Origin: an uncultured Sulfolobales archaeon
Lineage (GTDB): Archaea > Thermoproteota > Thermoprotei_A > Sulfolobales > NBVN01
Length of the DNA stretch: 64,000 nucleotides
Assembly: GCA_937949785.1 (NCBI GenBank)
Contig: CALEDH010000009.1
Coordinates: forward strand, 62,001-126,000
Direction of reading: 5' to 3'
Part shown: piece by piece, positions 9,002 through 17,897 of the stretch
How the letters are laid out: each line of letters begins with the position of its first letter
How positions within the stretch are numbered: the first letter of the stretch is position 1
The notes under the pieces: model-generated
What the model was told of the DNA's origin: nothing
The model's input: the letters and a program-made list of their open reading frames with translations, nothing else
Databases searched by the model: none
Translations under genes and position numbers: made by a program

Positions 9002-9451
9002 ATGCCTGAGGCCATGTTTAAACATATAGTTAGAGTGGCTGGTACCGATTTGAATGGTAACCTTAAACTACAGTATGGTTTGTTGAGGATTAAGGGTGTA
9101 GGATATCAACTCGCTACGTTTATAATTAGGGCTTTAGGTTTAAGTCCTGATTTGAGGGTTGGTTACCTATCAGATAGTGATGTTAAGAATATAGAAGGTG
9201 TTCTAGCTAATCCGTTAAGTTATGGAATGCCGGTATGGGTTTTGAATAGGAGGAAGGACCGTGCTTCAGGTTCTGATTTACATTTCATCGGCGCTGACCT
9301 CATGTATGTGGCTAGGGAGGATATTGAGAGGGAGAAAGGTATTAAGTCTTGGAGAGGTATTAGACATGCGTTGGGACTTAAGGTGAGGGGTCAGAGAACT
9401 CATACTACTGGGAGGTTAGGCCGTACATTAGGTGTGAGTAAGAAGAAGTGA
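9002..9451 (+). CDS. rps13: Small ribosomal subunit protein uS13
   Basis: A 149-residue archaeal S13, of the small-subunit head, contacting the P-site tRNA and the A-site finger of the large subunit. Recognisable strings are LRIKGVGYQLA, SWRGIRHALGLKVRGQRT and the basic tail. First gene of the conserved archaeal rps13-rps4-rps11-rpoD string. The ATG at 9002 gives the normal N-terminus; the next gene follows after 6 bp. Confidence 0.97.
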   Translation: MPEAMFKHIVRVAGTDLNGNLKLQYGLLRIKGVGYQLATFIIRALGLSPDLRVGYLSDSDVKNIEGVLANPLSYGMPVWVLNRRKDRASGSDLHFIGADLMYVAREDIEREKGIKSWRGIRHALGLKVRGQRTHTTGRLGRTLGVSKKK

Positions 9452-9457
9452 TGGTCT

Positions 9458-9961
9458 ATGGGAGACCCTAAAAAACCTCGTAAGAAGTGGGAGAGGCCTG
9501 GACATCCTTGGATTAAAGAGAGGTTAGCCAGGGAGTTAGAACTAGTTGGTAAGTACGGGTTAAGAAATAAGAGGGAGGTATGGAGGGCTCAAACAATTCT
9601 TAGAGAGTTGAGGAGGAGGGCTAAGGCACTGCTTTCACTGCCCCCTGATGCAAGGTCTGTTGAGGAGAAGAGGTTGGTAGTAAAGCTGTATAATATGGGC
9701 TTTCTTGAATCCGAGAATTCCGTGTTAGAGAATATCCTCAGTTTAGATGTTGAGCACGTATTGGAGAGAAGACTTCAGACAATAGTTTTTAAGAAAGGAC
9801 TTTCTAAGAGCGTCTACCATGCAAGGCAGTTAATAACTCACGGACACATAGCTATAGGTGGTCGTAGGGTTACATCGCCTGGTTATTTAGTTCCTAGGAG
9901 TGAGGAAAACTTAATTACGTCGACTTTGAAAGCTCCTCAGGTAACCGCTAAGGGTAGGTGA
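9458..9961 (+). CDS. rps4: Small ribosomal subunit protein uS4
   Basis: A 167-residue S4, a primary 16S rRNA binder at the 5' domain. It has the archaeal N-terminus [16 protein letters not shown] and the S4 RNA-binding fold ending in [17 protein letters not shown]. Its stop overlaps the first candidate GTG codon of rps11, so the two genes are translationally close. The length is normal for archaea, shorter than bacterial S4. Confidence 0.97.
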   Translation: MGDPKKPRKKWERPGHPWIKERLARELELVGKYGLRNKREVWRAQTILRELRRRAKALLSLPPDARSVEEKRLVVKLYNMGFLESENSVLENILSLDVEHVLERRLQTIVFKKGLSKSVYHARQLITHGHIAIGGRRVTSPGYLVPRSEENLITSTLKAPQVTAKGR

Positions 9962-9969
9962 GCGTAAAT

Positions 9970-10368
9970 ATGTTCTCAGTCCGGGAGATTAAATGGGGTA
10001 TAGCGCATGTCTTCAGTTCCTTCAATAATACAATAATTAACATAACCGATTTAAGCGGTGCTGAAACAATCTCGAAAGCTTCTGGCGGCATGGCTGTGAA
10101 GGCTGATAGGGAGAAACCATCACCATATACAGCTATGATGATTGCTTATAGAGCCGCTCAGGACGCTATGGATAAAGGTATAGGTGCTATTCACATTAAG
10201 GTTAGAGGTCCGGGAGAACATGGACTTAAAATACCTGGTCCCGGAGCTCAAGCAGCTATAAGAGCTTTAGCTAGGGTTGGCTTCATAATAGGTAGGATAG
10301 AGGACGTCACACCAATACCTCATGACACTACGAGAAGGCCTGGCGGTAGGCGCGGGCGTAGAGTCTAG
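9970..10368 (+). CDS. rps11: Small ribosomal subunit protein uS11
   Basis: Platform protein S11. Diagnostic strings are [34 protein letters not shown] and the C-terminal [14 protein letters not shown] prefer ATG 9970 over GTG 9958 because GGTGA lies 8 nt upstream of it and homologs begin just before REIKWG. The stop is immediately followed by the rpoD start region. Confidence 0.95.
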   Translation: MFSVREIKWGIAHVFSSFNNTIINITDLSGAETISKASGGMAVKADREKPSPYTAMMIAYRAAQDAMDKGIGAIHIKVRGPGEHGLKIPGPGAQAAIRALARVGFIIGRIEDVTPIPHDTTRRPGGRRGRRV

Positions 10369-10377
10369 GTGGGTTTA

Positions 10378-11214
10378 ATGAGTTTTAACGTTAGCGTTGT
10401 GGAGAGGGGAGATAACTACATTAAGATATTATTTGATGGTGTACCACTGCAGTTAGTTAACGCTATTAGGAGGGCTGCATTGACCGAGGTCCCATCGATC
10501 GCTATAGCCGACGTTCTCTTCATAGATAATACCTCAGCACTGTATGATGAGATAATAGCGCATAGGTTAGGTCTAATACCGCTTACTTCTGATGAGGCGC
10601 TTAGCAAGTATAGACTGCCTGAGGAATGCGTTGAATGCGGTGAGGTTGAGGGATGTGAAGGATGTTACACGATAATCACGCTCGACGTAACGGCTAAGGA
10701 GGAAGTAACGACTGTTTACTCAGGTGACCTCATATCTCAAGATCCCGACGTAAGGCCTGTAAGTCCTAAAATACCGATAGTGGTATTAGCTCCGGGTCAG
10801 AGACTAGCTTTTGAGGCAAGGGCTAGATTAGGTAGGGGTAAGGAACACATTAAGTGGAGTCCTGCTACAGTTGCTAACGTTACCTACCTAGCTAAGGTAG
10901 GCGTTGATAGAAGTAGATGTGTTCTATGCGGTAAATGTGTTGATGTATGTCCTAGAAAGGTTTTTAGCGTAGCTTCTAATGGTATTGAAGTCGATGAAAG
11001 TAAATGTATATTATGTAAGCAGTGTGTTAAGGTTTGCGATTATGAGGCAATAAACTTAGGTTGGTATGACGATAAGTACATGCTCTACATAGAGAGTAGC
11101 GGTGCTTTAGCACCGGAAAGAATATTTTTAGAAGCTCTTAAAATAATTGCTAATAAACTTCGTAACCTCTACGAAGAGGTAAGTAAGTTAGGAGGTTATG
11201 TGGGGGGAAGCTAA
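10378..11214 (+). CDS. rpoD: DNA-directed RNA polymerase subunit Rpo3 (RpoD) with ferredoxin domain
   Basis: The archaeal counterpart of bacterial alpha and eukaryotic Rpb3; it pairs with Rpo11 to nucleate polymerase assembly. NAIRRAALTEVPSIAI and AHRLGLIPL are the dimerisation-core strings. A ferredoxin-like insertion holds two complete 4Fe-4S motifs, CVLCGKCVDVC followed by P (about residues 181-191) and CILCKQCVKVC (about 210-220). A further CVEC...CEGC quartet (about 84-96) could bind zinc. ATG 10378 with GGTGGG about 5 nt upstream is preferred over GTG 10369, which abuts the rps11 stop. The eight cluster cysteines are intact, unlike lineages that have lost one or both clusters. Confidence 0.96.
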   Translation: MSFNVSVVERGDNYIKILFDGVPLQLVNAIRRAALTEVPSIAIADVLFIDNTSALYDEIIAHRLGLIPLTSDEALSKYRLPEECVECGEVEGCEGCYTIITLDVTAKEEVTTVYSGDLISQDPDVRPVSPKIPIVVLAPGQRLAFEARARLGRGKEHIKWSPATVANVTYLAKVGVDRSRCVLCGKCVDVCPRKVFSVASNGIEVDESKCILCKQCVKVCDYEAINLGWYDDKYMLYIESSGALAPERIFLEALKIIANKLRNLYEEVSKLGGYVGGS

Positions 11215-11215
11215 T

Positions 11216-11578
11216 ATGAGGAGGACAGGTCCTACAAATATAATGCTAAGAAAGTTGGTTAGGGAGTTAGAGAGGGTGTCAAAGAATTATAACGCCCCTG
11301 TGTGGGGATATGTAGCAGAGCTGCTTTCAAGGCCTAGTAGGAAGAGAGTTGCAGTTAACTTAAGTAGGCTGAATAGATATGTTAAAGATGGGGACGTAGT
11401 AGTAGTGCCTGGTAAGGTATTGGGTATGGGGGATCTCGACAAGAAGATAACGTTGGCGGTGGTATCTATATCGCTCAACGCGTTTGGGAAGGTTAAAGCA
11501 TCTGGTAGTAGGTTAGTACACATTAAGGATTTAATTTATGAGAAACCTGAGGGCAGTGGTGTGAAGGTGATAACATGA
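11216..11578 (+). CDS. rpl18e: Large ribosomal subunit protein eL18
   Basis: Archaeal/eukaryotic L18e of about 120 residues. It begins MRRTGPTNIMLRKLVREL, as homologs do, so ATG 11216 is chosen over ATG 11198; a G-run at 11202-11207 serves as Shine-Dalgarno. Other strings are SRKRVAVNLSRL and VVVPGKVLGMGDL. The start lies one base after the rpoD stop, and the last codons overlap rpl13. Confidence 0.95.
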   Translation: MRRTGPTNIMLRKLVRELERVSKNYNAPVWGYVAELLSRPSRKRVAVNLSRLNRYVKDGDVVVVPGKVLGMGDLDKKITLAVVSISLNAFGKVKASGSRLVHIKDLIYEKPEGSGVKVIT

Positions 11579-12018
11579 GCGATGGTAGGGTATTGGTAGT
11601 TGACGCTGAGAACGCTGTCTTAGGTAGGTTAGCGACAGCGGTATCGAAGGCGTTGTTAAGCGGTTATAAAGTCTTCGTGGTTAATTCTGAGAAGGCTGTG
11701 GTGAGCGGGGATCCTCAAATGGTGGTTAATTCTTATAAGACTTGGTTGGAGATTAAGACCTTAAGAAATCCGTATAGGTGGTCCCCTAAGAGGCCTAGAA
11801 CCCCTATGGCAATAGTTAAGAAGGCTGTTAAGGGTATGTTACCTAAGGATAATTGGAGGGGGGTATGCTTGCTTAAGAATTTAAAGGTCTATGTAGGATA
11901 TCCTGAATACTTGAAGAAGTATGAGGTGGTTAGGTTTGCTGAAGCATCATCCGCAAGGCTTAGCAGAGGGTTTATAACGGTTGGTGAGATAGCTAAGATG
12001 CTTGGGTGGAGGTATTGA
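11575..12018 (+). CDS. rpl13: Large ribosomal subunit protein uL13
   Basis: A 147-residue L13, an early 23S rRNA assembly protein. VVDAENAVLGRLATAVSKALL is the conserved N-terminus, followed by VNSEKAVVSG and the RTPMAIVKKAVKGMLP region. The ATG overlaps the rpl18e stop as ATGA, implying coupled translation. The C-terminus overlaps the upstream extension of the rps9 frame. Confidence 0.96.
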   Translation: MSDGRVLVVDAENAVLGRLATAVSKALLSGYKVFVVNSEKAVVSGDPQMVVNSYKTWLEIKTLRNPYRWSPKRPRTPMAIVKKAVKGMLPKDNWRGVCLLKNLKVYVGYPEYLKKYEVVRFAEASSARLSRGFITVGEIAKMLGWRY

Positions 12019-12035
12019 GTAAGCATCAGTTAAGA

Positions 12036-12431
12036 ATGGTTATGGCATCAAGTAAGAGGAAAACAGCGATTGCTAGGGTTACCCTTAAGCCTGGTAAGGG
12101 TAGGGTATGGATTAATGGAACTCCGCTGGAGGTATACCCTATTGAGATGGCTCGTTTGAAGATTATGGAACCGCTGCTAATTGCTGGGGACGGCATTCGT
12201 AACAGTGTTGATATTAGGGTCACTGTAGAGGGTGGTGGTTTTATGTCTCAGGCTGAGGCTGTTAGAACTGCTATAGCTAGGGCTTTACTCCTCTACACGG
12301 GGAGTGAGGAGCTTAAACAACGTTTTAAGGAGTATGGTAGGGCGTTGTTAGCAAGCGATCCGAGGCAGACAGAACCTGAGAAGTGGATGAGGTATAGTGC
12401 TAGGAGGTGGAGGCAGAAGTCGTATAGGTGA
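12036..12431 (+). CDS. rps9: Small ribosomal subunit protein uS9
   Basis: S9 at the P-site of the small subunit; the C-terminal RRWRQKSYR is the basic tail that reaches the tRNA anticodon stem. The core string [19 protein letters not shown] is near the N-terminus. The frame is open back to GTG 12006, inside rpl13. ATG 12036 gives a conventional short N-terminus, although TTG 12015 just behind GGAGG is also possible. Product certain, start uncertain by up to 10 codons. Confidence 0.92.
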   Translation: MVMASSKRKTAIARVTLKPGKGRVWINGTPLEVYPIEMARLKIMEPLLIAGDGIRNSVDIRVTVEGGGFMSQAEAVRTAIARALLLYTGSEELKQRFKEYGRALLASDPRQTEPEKWMRYSARRWRQKSYR

Positions 12432-12436
12432 TTGAA

Positions 12437-12640
12437 ATGGTGATAGTACCGATTAGATGCTTTACCTGCGGTGCGTTAATCGCAGATAAGTGGGATGAGT
12501 TCGCCAGGAGGGTAAGTAGCGGTGAGGAGCCTGAGAAGGTGTTAGACGACCTAAGGATTACTAGATACTGTTGTAGGAGGACGTTAATCTCTCATGTAGA
12601 CCTAATAAATGAGATAGTAATGTATTCGAGGAAGGTCTGA
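12437..12640 (+). CDS. rpoN: DNA-directed RNA polymerase subunit Rpo10 (RpoN)
   Basis: A zinc-binding subunit of about 67 residues, equivalent to Rpb10; it binds the Rpo3/Rpo11 platform. The motif CFTCG near the N-terminus and the YCCRR pair near residue 46 supply the CX2C...CC zinc ligands. ATG 12437 has AGGTGA upstream and gives [12 protein letters not shown], the usual start. rpoK, often next to rpoN in related genomes, is absent here: rps2 begins 3 nt after the stop. Confidence 0.96.
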   Translation: MVIVPIRCFTCGALIADKWDEFARRVSSGEEPEKVLDDLRITRYCCRRTLISHVDLINEIVMYSRKV

Positions 12641-12642
12641 CT

Positions 12643-13305
12643 ATGTACTACTCAGCAGATGAGAAGAGGGAGTTTGAAAAAGCGTTAGCTAGTGGGAAGG
12701 AAACCATAGAACTCTTAGTGCCTTTAGACGTCTACCTAGCTGCTGGAGTTCATATAGGTACCCATATATGTAGTAAGCATATGGAGGGATTCGTATATAA
12801 GTTAAGGCCTGACGGCCTATACATACTTAACGTTAGATTAATAGATGAGCGTATTAGAATTGCTGCTAAGTTCCTATCTAGATTTGAAACCGGTTCAATA
12901 CTGGCTGTATCAGCACGTCAGTACGGGTTCGAACCAGTCAGTAAGTTCGCACAGCTAACAGGTAATAAGTGTTTGAAGGGTAGGTTTACGCCTGGAACCC
13001 TTACAAACCCGAGGTTAAGCTCGTTCATAGAGGCTGATGTAGTGGTGGTAACTGATCCGAGGGCTGATATCCAAGCATTAAATGAAGCGTCAAAGATTGG
13101 AATACCGGTTATTGCCATATCAAGCACTGATAATAAGTTATCAGGTGTTGACTTAGTAATACCTGGGAATAATAAGGGTAGGAAATCGTTGGCTGTAGTT
13201 TATTGGTTGCTAACTAGGCAGTTATTAAGGGAGAAAGGTGTTTTACCGCCTAATGGTGAGCTACAAGTAAGTTATGAGGATTTCGAAACTAAGGTGGGTC
13301 AATGA
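12643..13305 (+). CDS. rps2: Small ribosomal subunit protein uS2
   Basis: A 220-residue S2 of the small-subunit body/head junction. Diagnostic strings are [37 protein letters not shown] and [11 protein letters not shown]. Its last bases overlap the ATG of the following MEMO-family gene (ATGA), tying the ribosomal string to the isoprenoid genes downstream. Confidence 0.96.
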   Translation: MYYSADEKREFEKALASGKETIELLVPLDVYLAAGVHIGTHICSKHMEGFVYKLRPDGLYILNVRLIDERIRIAAKFLSRFETGSILAVSARQYGFEPVSKFAQLTGNKCLKGRFTPGTLTNPRLSSFIEADVVVVTDPRADIQALNEASKIGIPVIAISSTDNKLSGVDLVIPGNNKGRKSLAVVYWLLTRQLLREKGVLPPNGELQVSYEDFETKVGQ

Positions 13306-14153
13306 GGATTTTGAGAAGGAACCCAGCAGTTGCAGGTTCTTTCTACGAATACCCTCCTGACAAGCTTAACGACAGGATTAAGTGGTGTTTTACACATGAA
13401 TTAGGTCCTGGGGAGTTACCTAGAGTTGGTATGAGGAGTAAGGAGAGTATTGGCTATGTAGTACCTCATGCGGGGTACATGTACAGCGGTCCAGTAGCAG
13501 CTCACGCATACTATAAAATTGCTGCGGAGGGTAGGCCTGAAGTCTTCGTTATAGTAGGACCTAATCACACAGGTATAGGTACGGCTGTATCCATATATGA
13601 TAGGGGTATGTGGAATACGCCGTTAGGGGATGTTGAAGTTGATTCAGATTTAGCGTCGGAAATTTTAAAGCATTCTAACTATGTTGACGTAAATTATGAG
13701 GCCCATAGATACGAACACTCTGTCGAAGTACAACTACCTTTCCTCCAATACCTTTTTAGGGACTTTAAGATAGTGCCCATCGTAATGTCGTATCAAGTAC
13801 CTGAAATATCTAAGGACTTAGCTAGATCTATAGTTAACGCTTCTAGTAAGTTGGGTAGAGATGTAGTGGTCCTTGCTTCAAGTGATATGAGTCATTACGA
13901 ACCACAGCATATAGCCTATGAAAATGACATATATGTATTAGACCTCATAGCTAAGTTAAAGCCTGAGGAGGTATTCGACGCTATTATTAATAGAAACATC
14001 AGTGTGTGCGGTGTTGGACCTATTATGACGTTACTCTACTATTCTAATATGGTTGGAGGTAGTAAGGGGGAGGTCCTTAAATACGCTACGTCTGGGGATG
14101 TTACAGGCGACCTAGATGCTGTAGTTGGATACGCAGCTGTTAGGACATTATAG
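13302..14153 (+). CDS. MEMO1/AMMECR1-adjacent family protein (MEMO-like metal site protein)
   Basis: A 283-residue member of the MEMO family (COG1355). It keeps the dioxygenase-like metal-site strings [26 protein letters not shown] and SSDMSHYEP. The ATG overlaps the rps2 stop. In crenarchaea it sits reproducibly between rps2 and mevalonate-pathway genes, as here. Biochemical role in archaea is unknown; the context hints at a link to isoprenoid synthesis. Confidence 0.9.
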   Translation: MRILRRNPAVAGSFYEYPPDKLNDRIKWCFTHELGPGELPRVGMRSKESIGYVVPHAGYMYSGPVAAHAYYKIAAEGRPEVFVIVGPNHTGIGTAVSIYDRGMWNTPLGDVEVDSDLASEILKHSNYVDVNYEAHRYEHSVEVQLPFLQYLFRDFKIVPIVMSYQVPEISKDLARSIVNASSKLGRDVVVLASSDMSHYEPQHIAYENDIYVLDLIAKLKPEEVFDAIINRNISVCGVGPIMTLLYYSNMVGGSKGEVLKYATSGDVTGDLDAVVGYAAVRTL

Positions 14154-14166
14154 TTAGGGTTTTTTC

Positions 14167-14955
14167 TTGTCCGTCGTTAATGGAGTTATTAACGTAAGAA
14201 CTGCTGAGTACTTACCTTTGTTCTACGTGCCTTTACCGCAGAAACATAATCCAGTAGTAGTCTTACCTGTGAGGAACAATGAGATCGGGGTCAGCGTTGA
14301 ATTAACGCGTGAGCGGGGATTGGAGCTAGTAGAGGTGGACAGCATGTTAGAGAAGTATGTACTGGACTTCTACCAATTCATATGTGATGAGTTAGGGGTT
14401 AACTACGGGTTTAGAGTGAGCGTTGAAGGTGAGGCCATCCACAGAGGCTTCACATACGTAGTCATAACTAACACTTTAACTAAAGCGCTTGCCGGTAGGT
14501 TAGATGAGAACGTATACGACTTCTTCAAATTAATTGATGGTAGGCTTGGTATCAATCAATGTATAACGGCTCTCAGGTACTACGAAAAGGTTAGAGAGGC
14601 GTATATATGGAGGTATGGGGATGAGGTGGTGAGGGTAGGTAGGGCTAAGTGTTGTGTTAGGCAGTCCTTAGGTGTTGATAATCCAACACTTAGGAATAGC
14701 GTTTTAAATGATAGTAGGGTGAATAACATTTTAACACACCTAATCGGTCTGACAATAATAGGTGTGTATGAAGCTATATCTGAGGGGAGCATCGGTAAGT
14801 TATATGACTACGTAAACCTACTTAACGGTTTATGGGAGGGTACCAACGTATTTAGTGATTACATTAAATGCCGTAGGCTTAATTCCGGCGGTAACTACAT
14901 ATACGTTCAGGATATAGGGAGGGTATTACTGCTTGAGGTCGAACTATACTTATAA
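14167..14955 (+). CDS. Degenerate GHMP-kinase-like protein in the mevalonate-kinase position
   Basis: A 262-residue protein starting at TTG 14167, between MEMO and isopentenyl phosphate kinase, where related archaea usually carry mevalonate kinase. I do not recognise a confident family. The layout (an N-terminal strand region, a segment around residues 80-105 where GHMP kinases carry their Gly/Ser-rich ATP loop, helical C-terminus) suggests a diverged GHMP kinase. However, the ATP-loop signature GLGSSA is missing, with HRGFTYVVITNTLTKAL in its place. It overlaps ipk by 23 nt, so it is co-transcribed. Either a catalytically dead relic or regulator, or a novel kinase. Family assignment is inferential. 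Confidence 0.45.
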   Translation: MSVVNGVINVRTAEYLPLFYVPLPQKHNPVVVLPVRNNEIGVSVELTRERGLELVEVDSMLEKYVLDFYQFICDELGVNYGFRVSVEGEAIHRGFTYVVITNTLTKALAGRLDENVYDFFKLIDGRLGINQCITALRYYEKVREAYIWRYGDEVVRVGRAKCCVRQSLGVDNPTLRNSVLNDSRVNNILTHLIGLTIIGVYEAISEGSIGKLYDYVNLLNGLWEGTNVFSDYIKCRRLNSGGNYIYVQDIGRVLLLEVELYL

Positions 14956-15721
14956 GATTGTTAAGTTAGGCGGTAGCGTTATAACGTTTAAAGACAGACC
15001 TATGAGCATTAGGTATGATGTGGTTAGGTACTTAGCGTCAGAGCTAGCTTACTTCCTAAGCGGATATCCTGATACGCGGTTAGTGTTAATACATGGCGGT
15101 GGGAGTTTCGGACATCCGGTAGTACATGAATGCTTAGAAACGAGGGGTGAGATAGATGTCGAATGTTTCTCTAAGACTTCATACACGATGATGTCATTAA
15201 ATACTTATCTAATTAAGGAACTTAACGATGTAGGGATTAAATCGGTTTCAATACCGCCCCACACTATCTTCAGGAGGGAGGTAGGACGACTTACCTACGA
15301 ATCGGATTTGATAAGGAAGTATTTGATGAGAGGACTTACACCGGTGTTATACGGTGATGTGATATTGAGTAACGGGTCGTTTGAAGTCATTTCGGGGGAT
15401 ACGATAGCTTGGCTACTAGCTAAGGACTTAAGCGTTGGGGAACTGATATTCGTAACAGATGTTGACGGTCTATTCGATAAAGACCCTAAGAAATACGCGG
15501 ACGCTAAACTCATAGATTTCATACATGCTAGTAGTTTAGCTGAGTTAACGTTCTCGACAAACGAGTACGACGTCACAGGTTCTATGGGGTTGAAGCTTGT
15601 AGAGGGTTTAAAGTATGATGTTAGGGGTGTTAAGGTGAGGGTGGTTAACGGGCTGATTAGGGGGAATTTATATAAGTCATTAGTAGGTGGTTCTACTGTG
15701 GGTACGGTGGTGGAATATTGA
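14933..15721 (+). CDS. ipk: Isopentenyl phosphate kinase
   Basis: A 262-residue amino-acid-kinase fold enzyme that phosphorylates isopentenyl phosphate to IPP, the last step of the archaeal alternative mevalonate route. KLGGSVITFK is the N-terminal nucleotide loop and HGGGSFGHPV holds the catalytic His that separates IPK from other kinases of the fold; FVTDVDGLFDKDP and VTGSMGLK follow. The TTG start lies within the preceding gene. The stop overlaps the TTG of fni. Confidence 0.93.
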   Translation: MRSNYTYKIVKLGGSVITFKDRPMSIRYDVVRYLASELAYFLSGYPDTRLVLIHGGGSFGHPVVHECLETRGEIDVECFSKTSYTMMSLNTYLIKELNDVGIKSVSIPPHTIFRREVGRLTYESDLIRKYLMRGLTPVLYGDVILSNGSFEVISGDTIAWLLAKDLSVGELIFVTDVDGLFDKDPKKYADAKLIDFIHASSLAELTFSTNEYDVTGSMGLKLVEGLKYDVRGVKVRVVNGLIRGNLYKSLVGGSTVGTVVEY

Positions 15722-16788
15722 GCTACGATAGCTCTAACCGTAAATTAGAACATATTGAAATATCGTTAAGGGAGGATGTTGAAGGACCTCTGAAGACATG
15801 GTTTGAATGCGTTCACCTAATCCATAACGCGGTGCCTGAGTTAGATCTCAACGACTTAGACCTATCACTAACGCTTTTCGGTAGGAGGTTAAACCTACCT
15901 CTAGTAATTAGCGGTATGACTGGGGGGGCGTCTGGAACTGAGGGCATTAATGCTGAGTTAGCGAAGGTAGCTGAGTCCTTAGGCATTGGTTTAGGGGTTG
16001 GAAGTCAGAGAGCAGCTCTAGAAAACGGTTCATTAAGGCATACCTACTCAGTGGTTAGGGAGTACGCGCCTAATTCCTTAGTACTCGCTAATATAGGTAT
16101 TTCAGAATTTATTCGTTACGACATATCATTAATAGGTAAGTTAGTTGATATGGTTGTTGCTGATGCGCTGGCCGTCCACTTAAACGTAGCTCAAGAACTT
16201 ACACAGCCTGAGGGCTCACACTCCTTTAAGGGTTTTACTAAGAAGCTTGAGGCGGTGTTGAAGGAGCTCCCAGTACCAATAGTAGTTAAGGAGGTTGGGT
16301 TCGGCATATCTAAGGAAGTAGCTGAAGCACTTAGTGATGTTGGGGTTAAGTACTTCGACGTAGCAGGGGCTGGCGGGACTAACTGGGTTAAGATCGAGAT
16401 GTTTAGAGCTAAGCTTAGGAATGATAGGGCTAAGGAGAGAATAGCGTCAGAACTCCTAGGCTGGGGCATCCCGACAGCAGCCTCTATTATTGAGGTGAGG
16501 AACAGCGCGCCTAACTCGGTAGTCATAGCTAGTGGGGGTATTAGAACGGCGTTAGATGTTGTTAAGGCTCTTAGACTAGGTGCTGAGTTAGTAGGTATAG
16601 CCCTACCAATCCTTAAGGCCTACTACTCCGGCACGCTCACAACCTATTTGATGGGCTTATCTAATTCTATTAAGGCGTTAATGCTGCTTTCAGGTTCTAG
16701 AAACGTTGATGACTTAAGGAGGAAACCTATAGTCATCTACGACCCGCTTAAGGAGTGGGTAGTTCAACGCGGTTTAAAAATACCTTAA
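15718..16788 (+). CDS. fni: Isopentenyl-diphosphate delta-isomerase, type 2
   Basis: A 356-residue FMN-dependent type 2 IPP isomerase converting IPP to DMAPP. Diagnostic strings: LVISGMTGGASGTEGIN, GVGSQRAALEN, VKEVGFGISKEVA, and AGAGGTNWVKIE. It begins with TTG overlapping the ipk stop and runs 22 bp before the prenyl synthase. Together with ipk it supplies both C5 units for ether-lipid synthesis. Confidence 0.95.
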   Translation: MSYDSSNRKLEHIEISLREDVEGPLKTWFECVHLIHNAVPELDLNDLDLSLTLFGRRLNLPLVISGMTGGASGTEGINAELAKVAESLGIGLGVGSQRAALENGSLRHTYSVVREYAPNSLVLANIGISEFIRYDISLIGKLVDMVVADALAVHLNVAQELTQPEGSHSFKGFTKKLEAVLKELPVPIVVKEVGFGISKEVAEALSDVGVKYFDVAGAGGTNWVKIEMFRAKLRNDRAKERIASELLGWGIPTAASIIEVRNSAPNSVVIASGGIRTALDVVKALRLGAELVGIALPILKAYYSGTLTTYLMGLSNSIKALMLLSGSRNVDDLRRKPIVIYDPLKEWVVQRGLKIP

Positions 16789-16810
16789 TAACTTCTAATT
16801 TGGTGGTTTA

Positions 16811-17809
16811 ATGGTTGAGGAGTTATTGAGCTACGCAGCTGAGATAGCTGTAAAGGTTAATTCGATCATAGATGAAGTTGTTAGAGGGGATGAGAAACAC
16901 CTATATAACGCATCATTACACCTACTTAAGGCAGGTGGTAAGCGGTTAAGGCCTTTACTCACAGTGCTATCAGCCAGGCTCTTCGGGTTAGATGAGGGCC
17001 TAGCACTCTACCCGGCAACTTCCGTCGAATTACTGCACAATTTCACCTTAATTCATGACGACATAATGGATAGGGATGACTTTAGGAGAGGTGTCCCAAC
17101 GGTCCATAAGGTATACGGTGAGGCTATGGCCATATTAGCTGGGGACTTACTCTTCTCTAAGTCTTACGAAGCTATGTTAAGGTTAGTTGGCATGGTCCCA
17201 AACGATTTAATTATTAAGGCTGTGAGAGAGCTTACATGGGCTGCGGTGACCGTTGCTGAGGGGCAGTCGTTAGATATGGAATTTGAGAGGAGGGATGACG
17301 TTAAGATAGGGGAGTACCTCACGATGGTGTTTAAGAAGACAGCAGCGCTATTTAAGGCCTGCGCATATATCGGAGGTGTTGTTGCCGGTGCTAGTGATGA
17401 GGACTTAGCGAAGCTCTGCGAGTTCGCTAAGAATATCGGTATAGCATTTCAAATAAGAGATGATGAGTTAGGGCTGGTAGGTGATGAGAAGGTGTTGGGT
17501 AAGCCCGTATTCAGCGATATTAGGGAAGGTAAGAAGACGTTACTAATTATTTACGCGTTGAATAACGTAGATAGTCATAGGAGGGAATTAATACTTAGGA
17601 ACCTAGGTAATGCTCAGGCATGTGAGGCTGACCTCAGGCAAGTTGCTAAGATAGTAATTGATTCAGGGGCTTTAGAATTCAGTGACAGGGTGGCTGAGGA
17701 CTACTCGCAGAGAGGTCTTAAAGCTCTTGATGAGATAGAGACTCAGGATTTAAAGGCTAAGAAATTATTAAAGGATTTCGCATCATTCCTAACTAAGAGG
17801 TTATACTAA
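16811..17809 (+). CDS. Short-chain polyprenyl diphosphate synthase (GGPP/FPP synthase)
   Basis: A 332-residue all-alpha trans-prenyltransferase. The first Asp-rich motif is LIHDDIMDRDDFRRG and the second is QIRDDELGLVGD, near residue 215; GGKRLRPLL is the usual N-terminal IPP-binding string. It extends DMAPP with IPP to C15-C20 chains for archaeal membrane lipids, as expected from the operon position. Chain length cannot be fixed by reading, but archaeal orthologs in this position are GGPP synthases. Confidence 0.93.
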   Translation: MVEELLSYAAEIAVKVNSIIDEVVRGDEKHLYNASLHLLKAGGKRLRPLLTVLSARLFGLDEGLALYPATSVELLHNFTLIHDDIMDRDDFRRGVPTVHKVYGEAMAILAGDLLFSKSYEAMLRLVGMVPNDLIIKAVRELTWAAVTVAEGQSLDMEFERRDDVKIGEYLTMVFKKTAALFKACAYIGGVVAGASDEDLAKLCEFAKNIGIAFQIRDDELGLVGDEKVLGKPVFSDIREGKKTLLIIYALNNVDSHRRELILRNLGNAQACEADLRQVAKIVIDSGALEFSDRVAEDYSQRGLKALDEIETQDLKAKKLLKDFASFLTKRLY

Positions 17810-17897
17810 TGCTCTTAAACTGTGAGGTCATTACTTTATAAAAGCTGTCTTAAATCCTTACAGGAGGACTGCGTGATATATGTAGTTGGTGGCGGGT

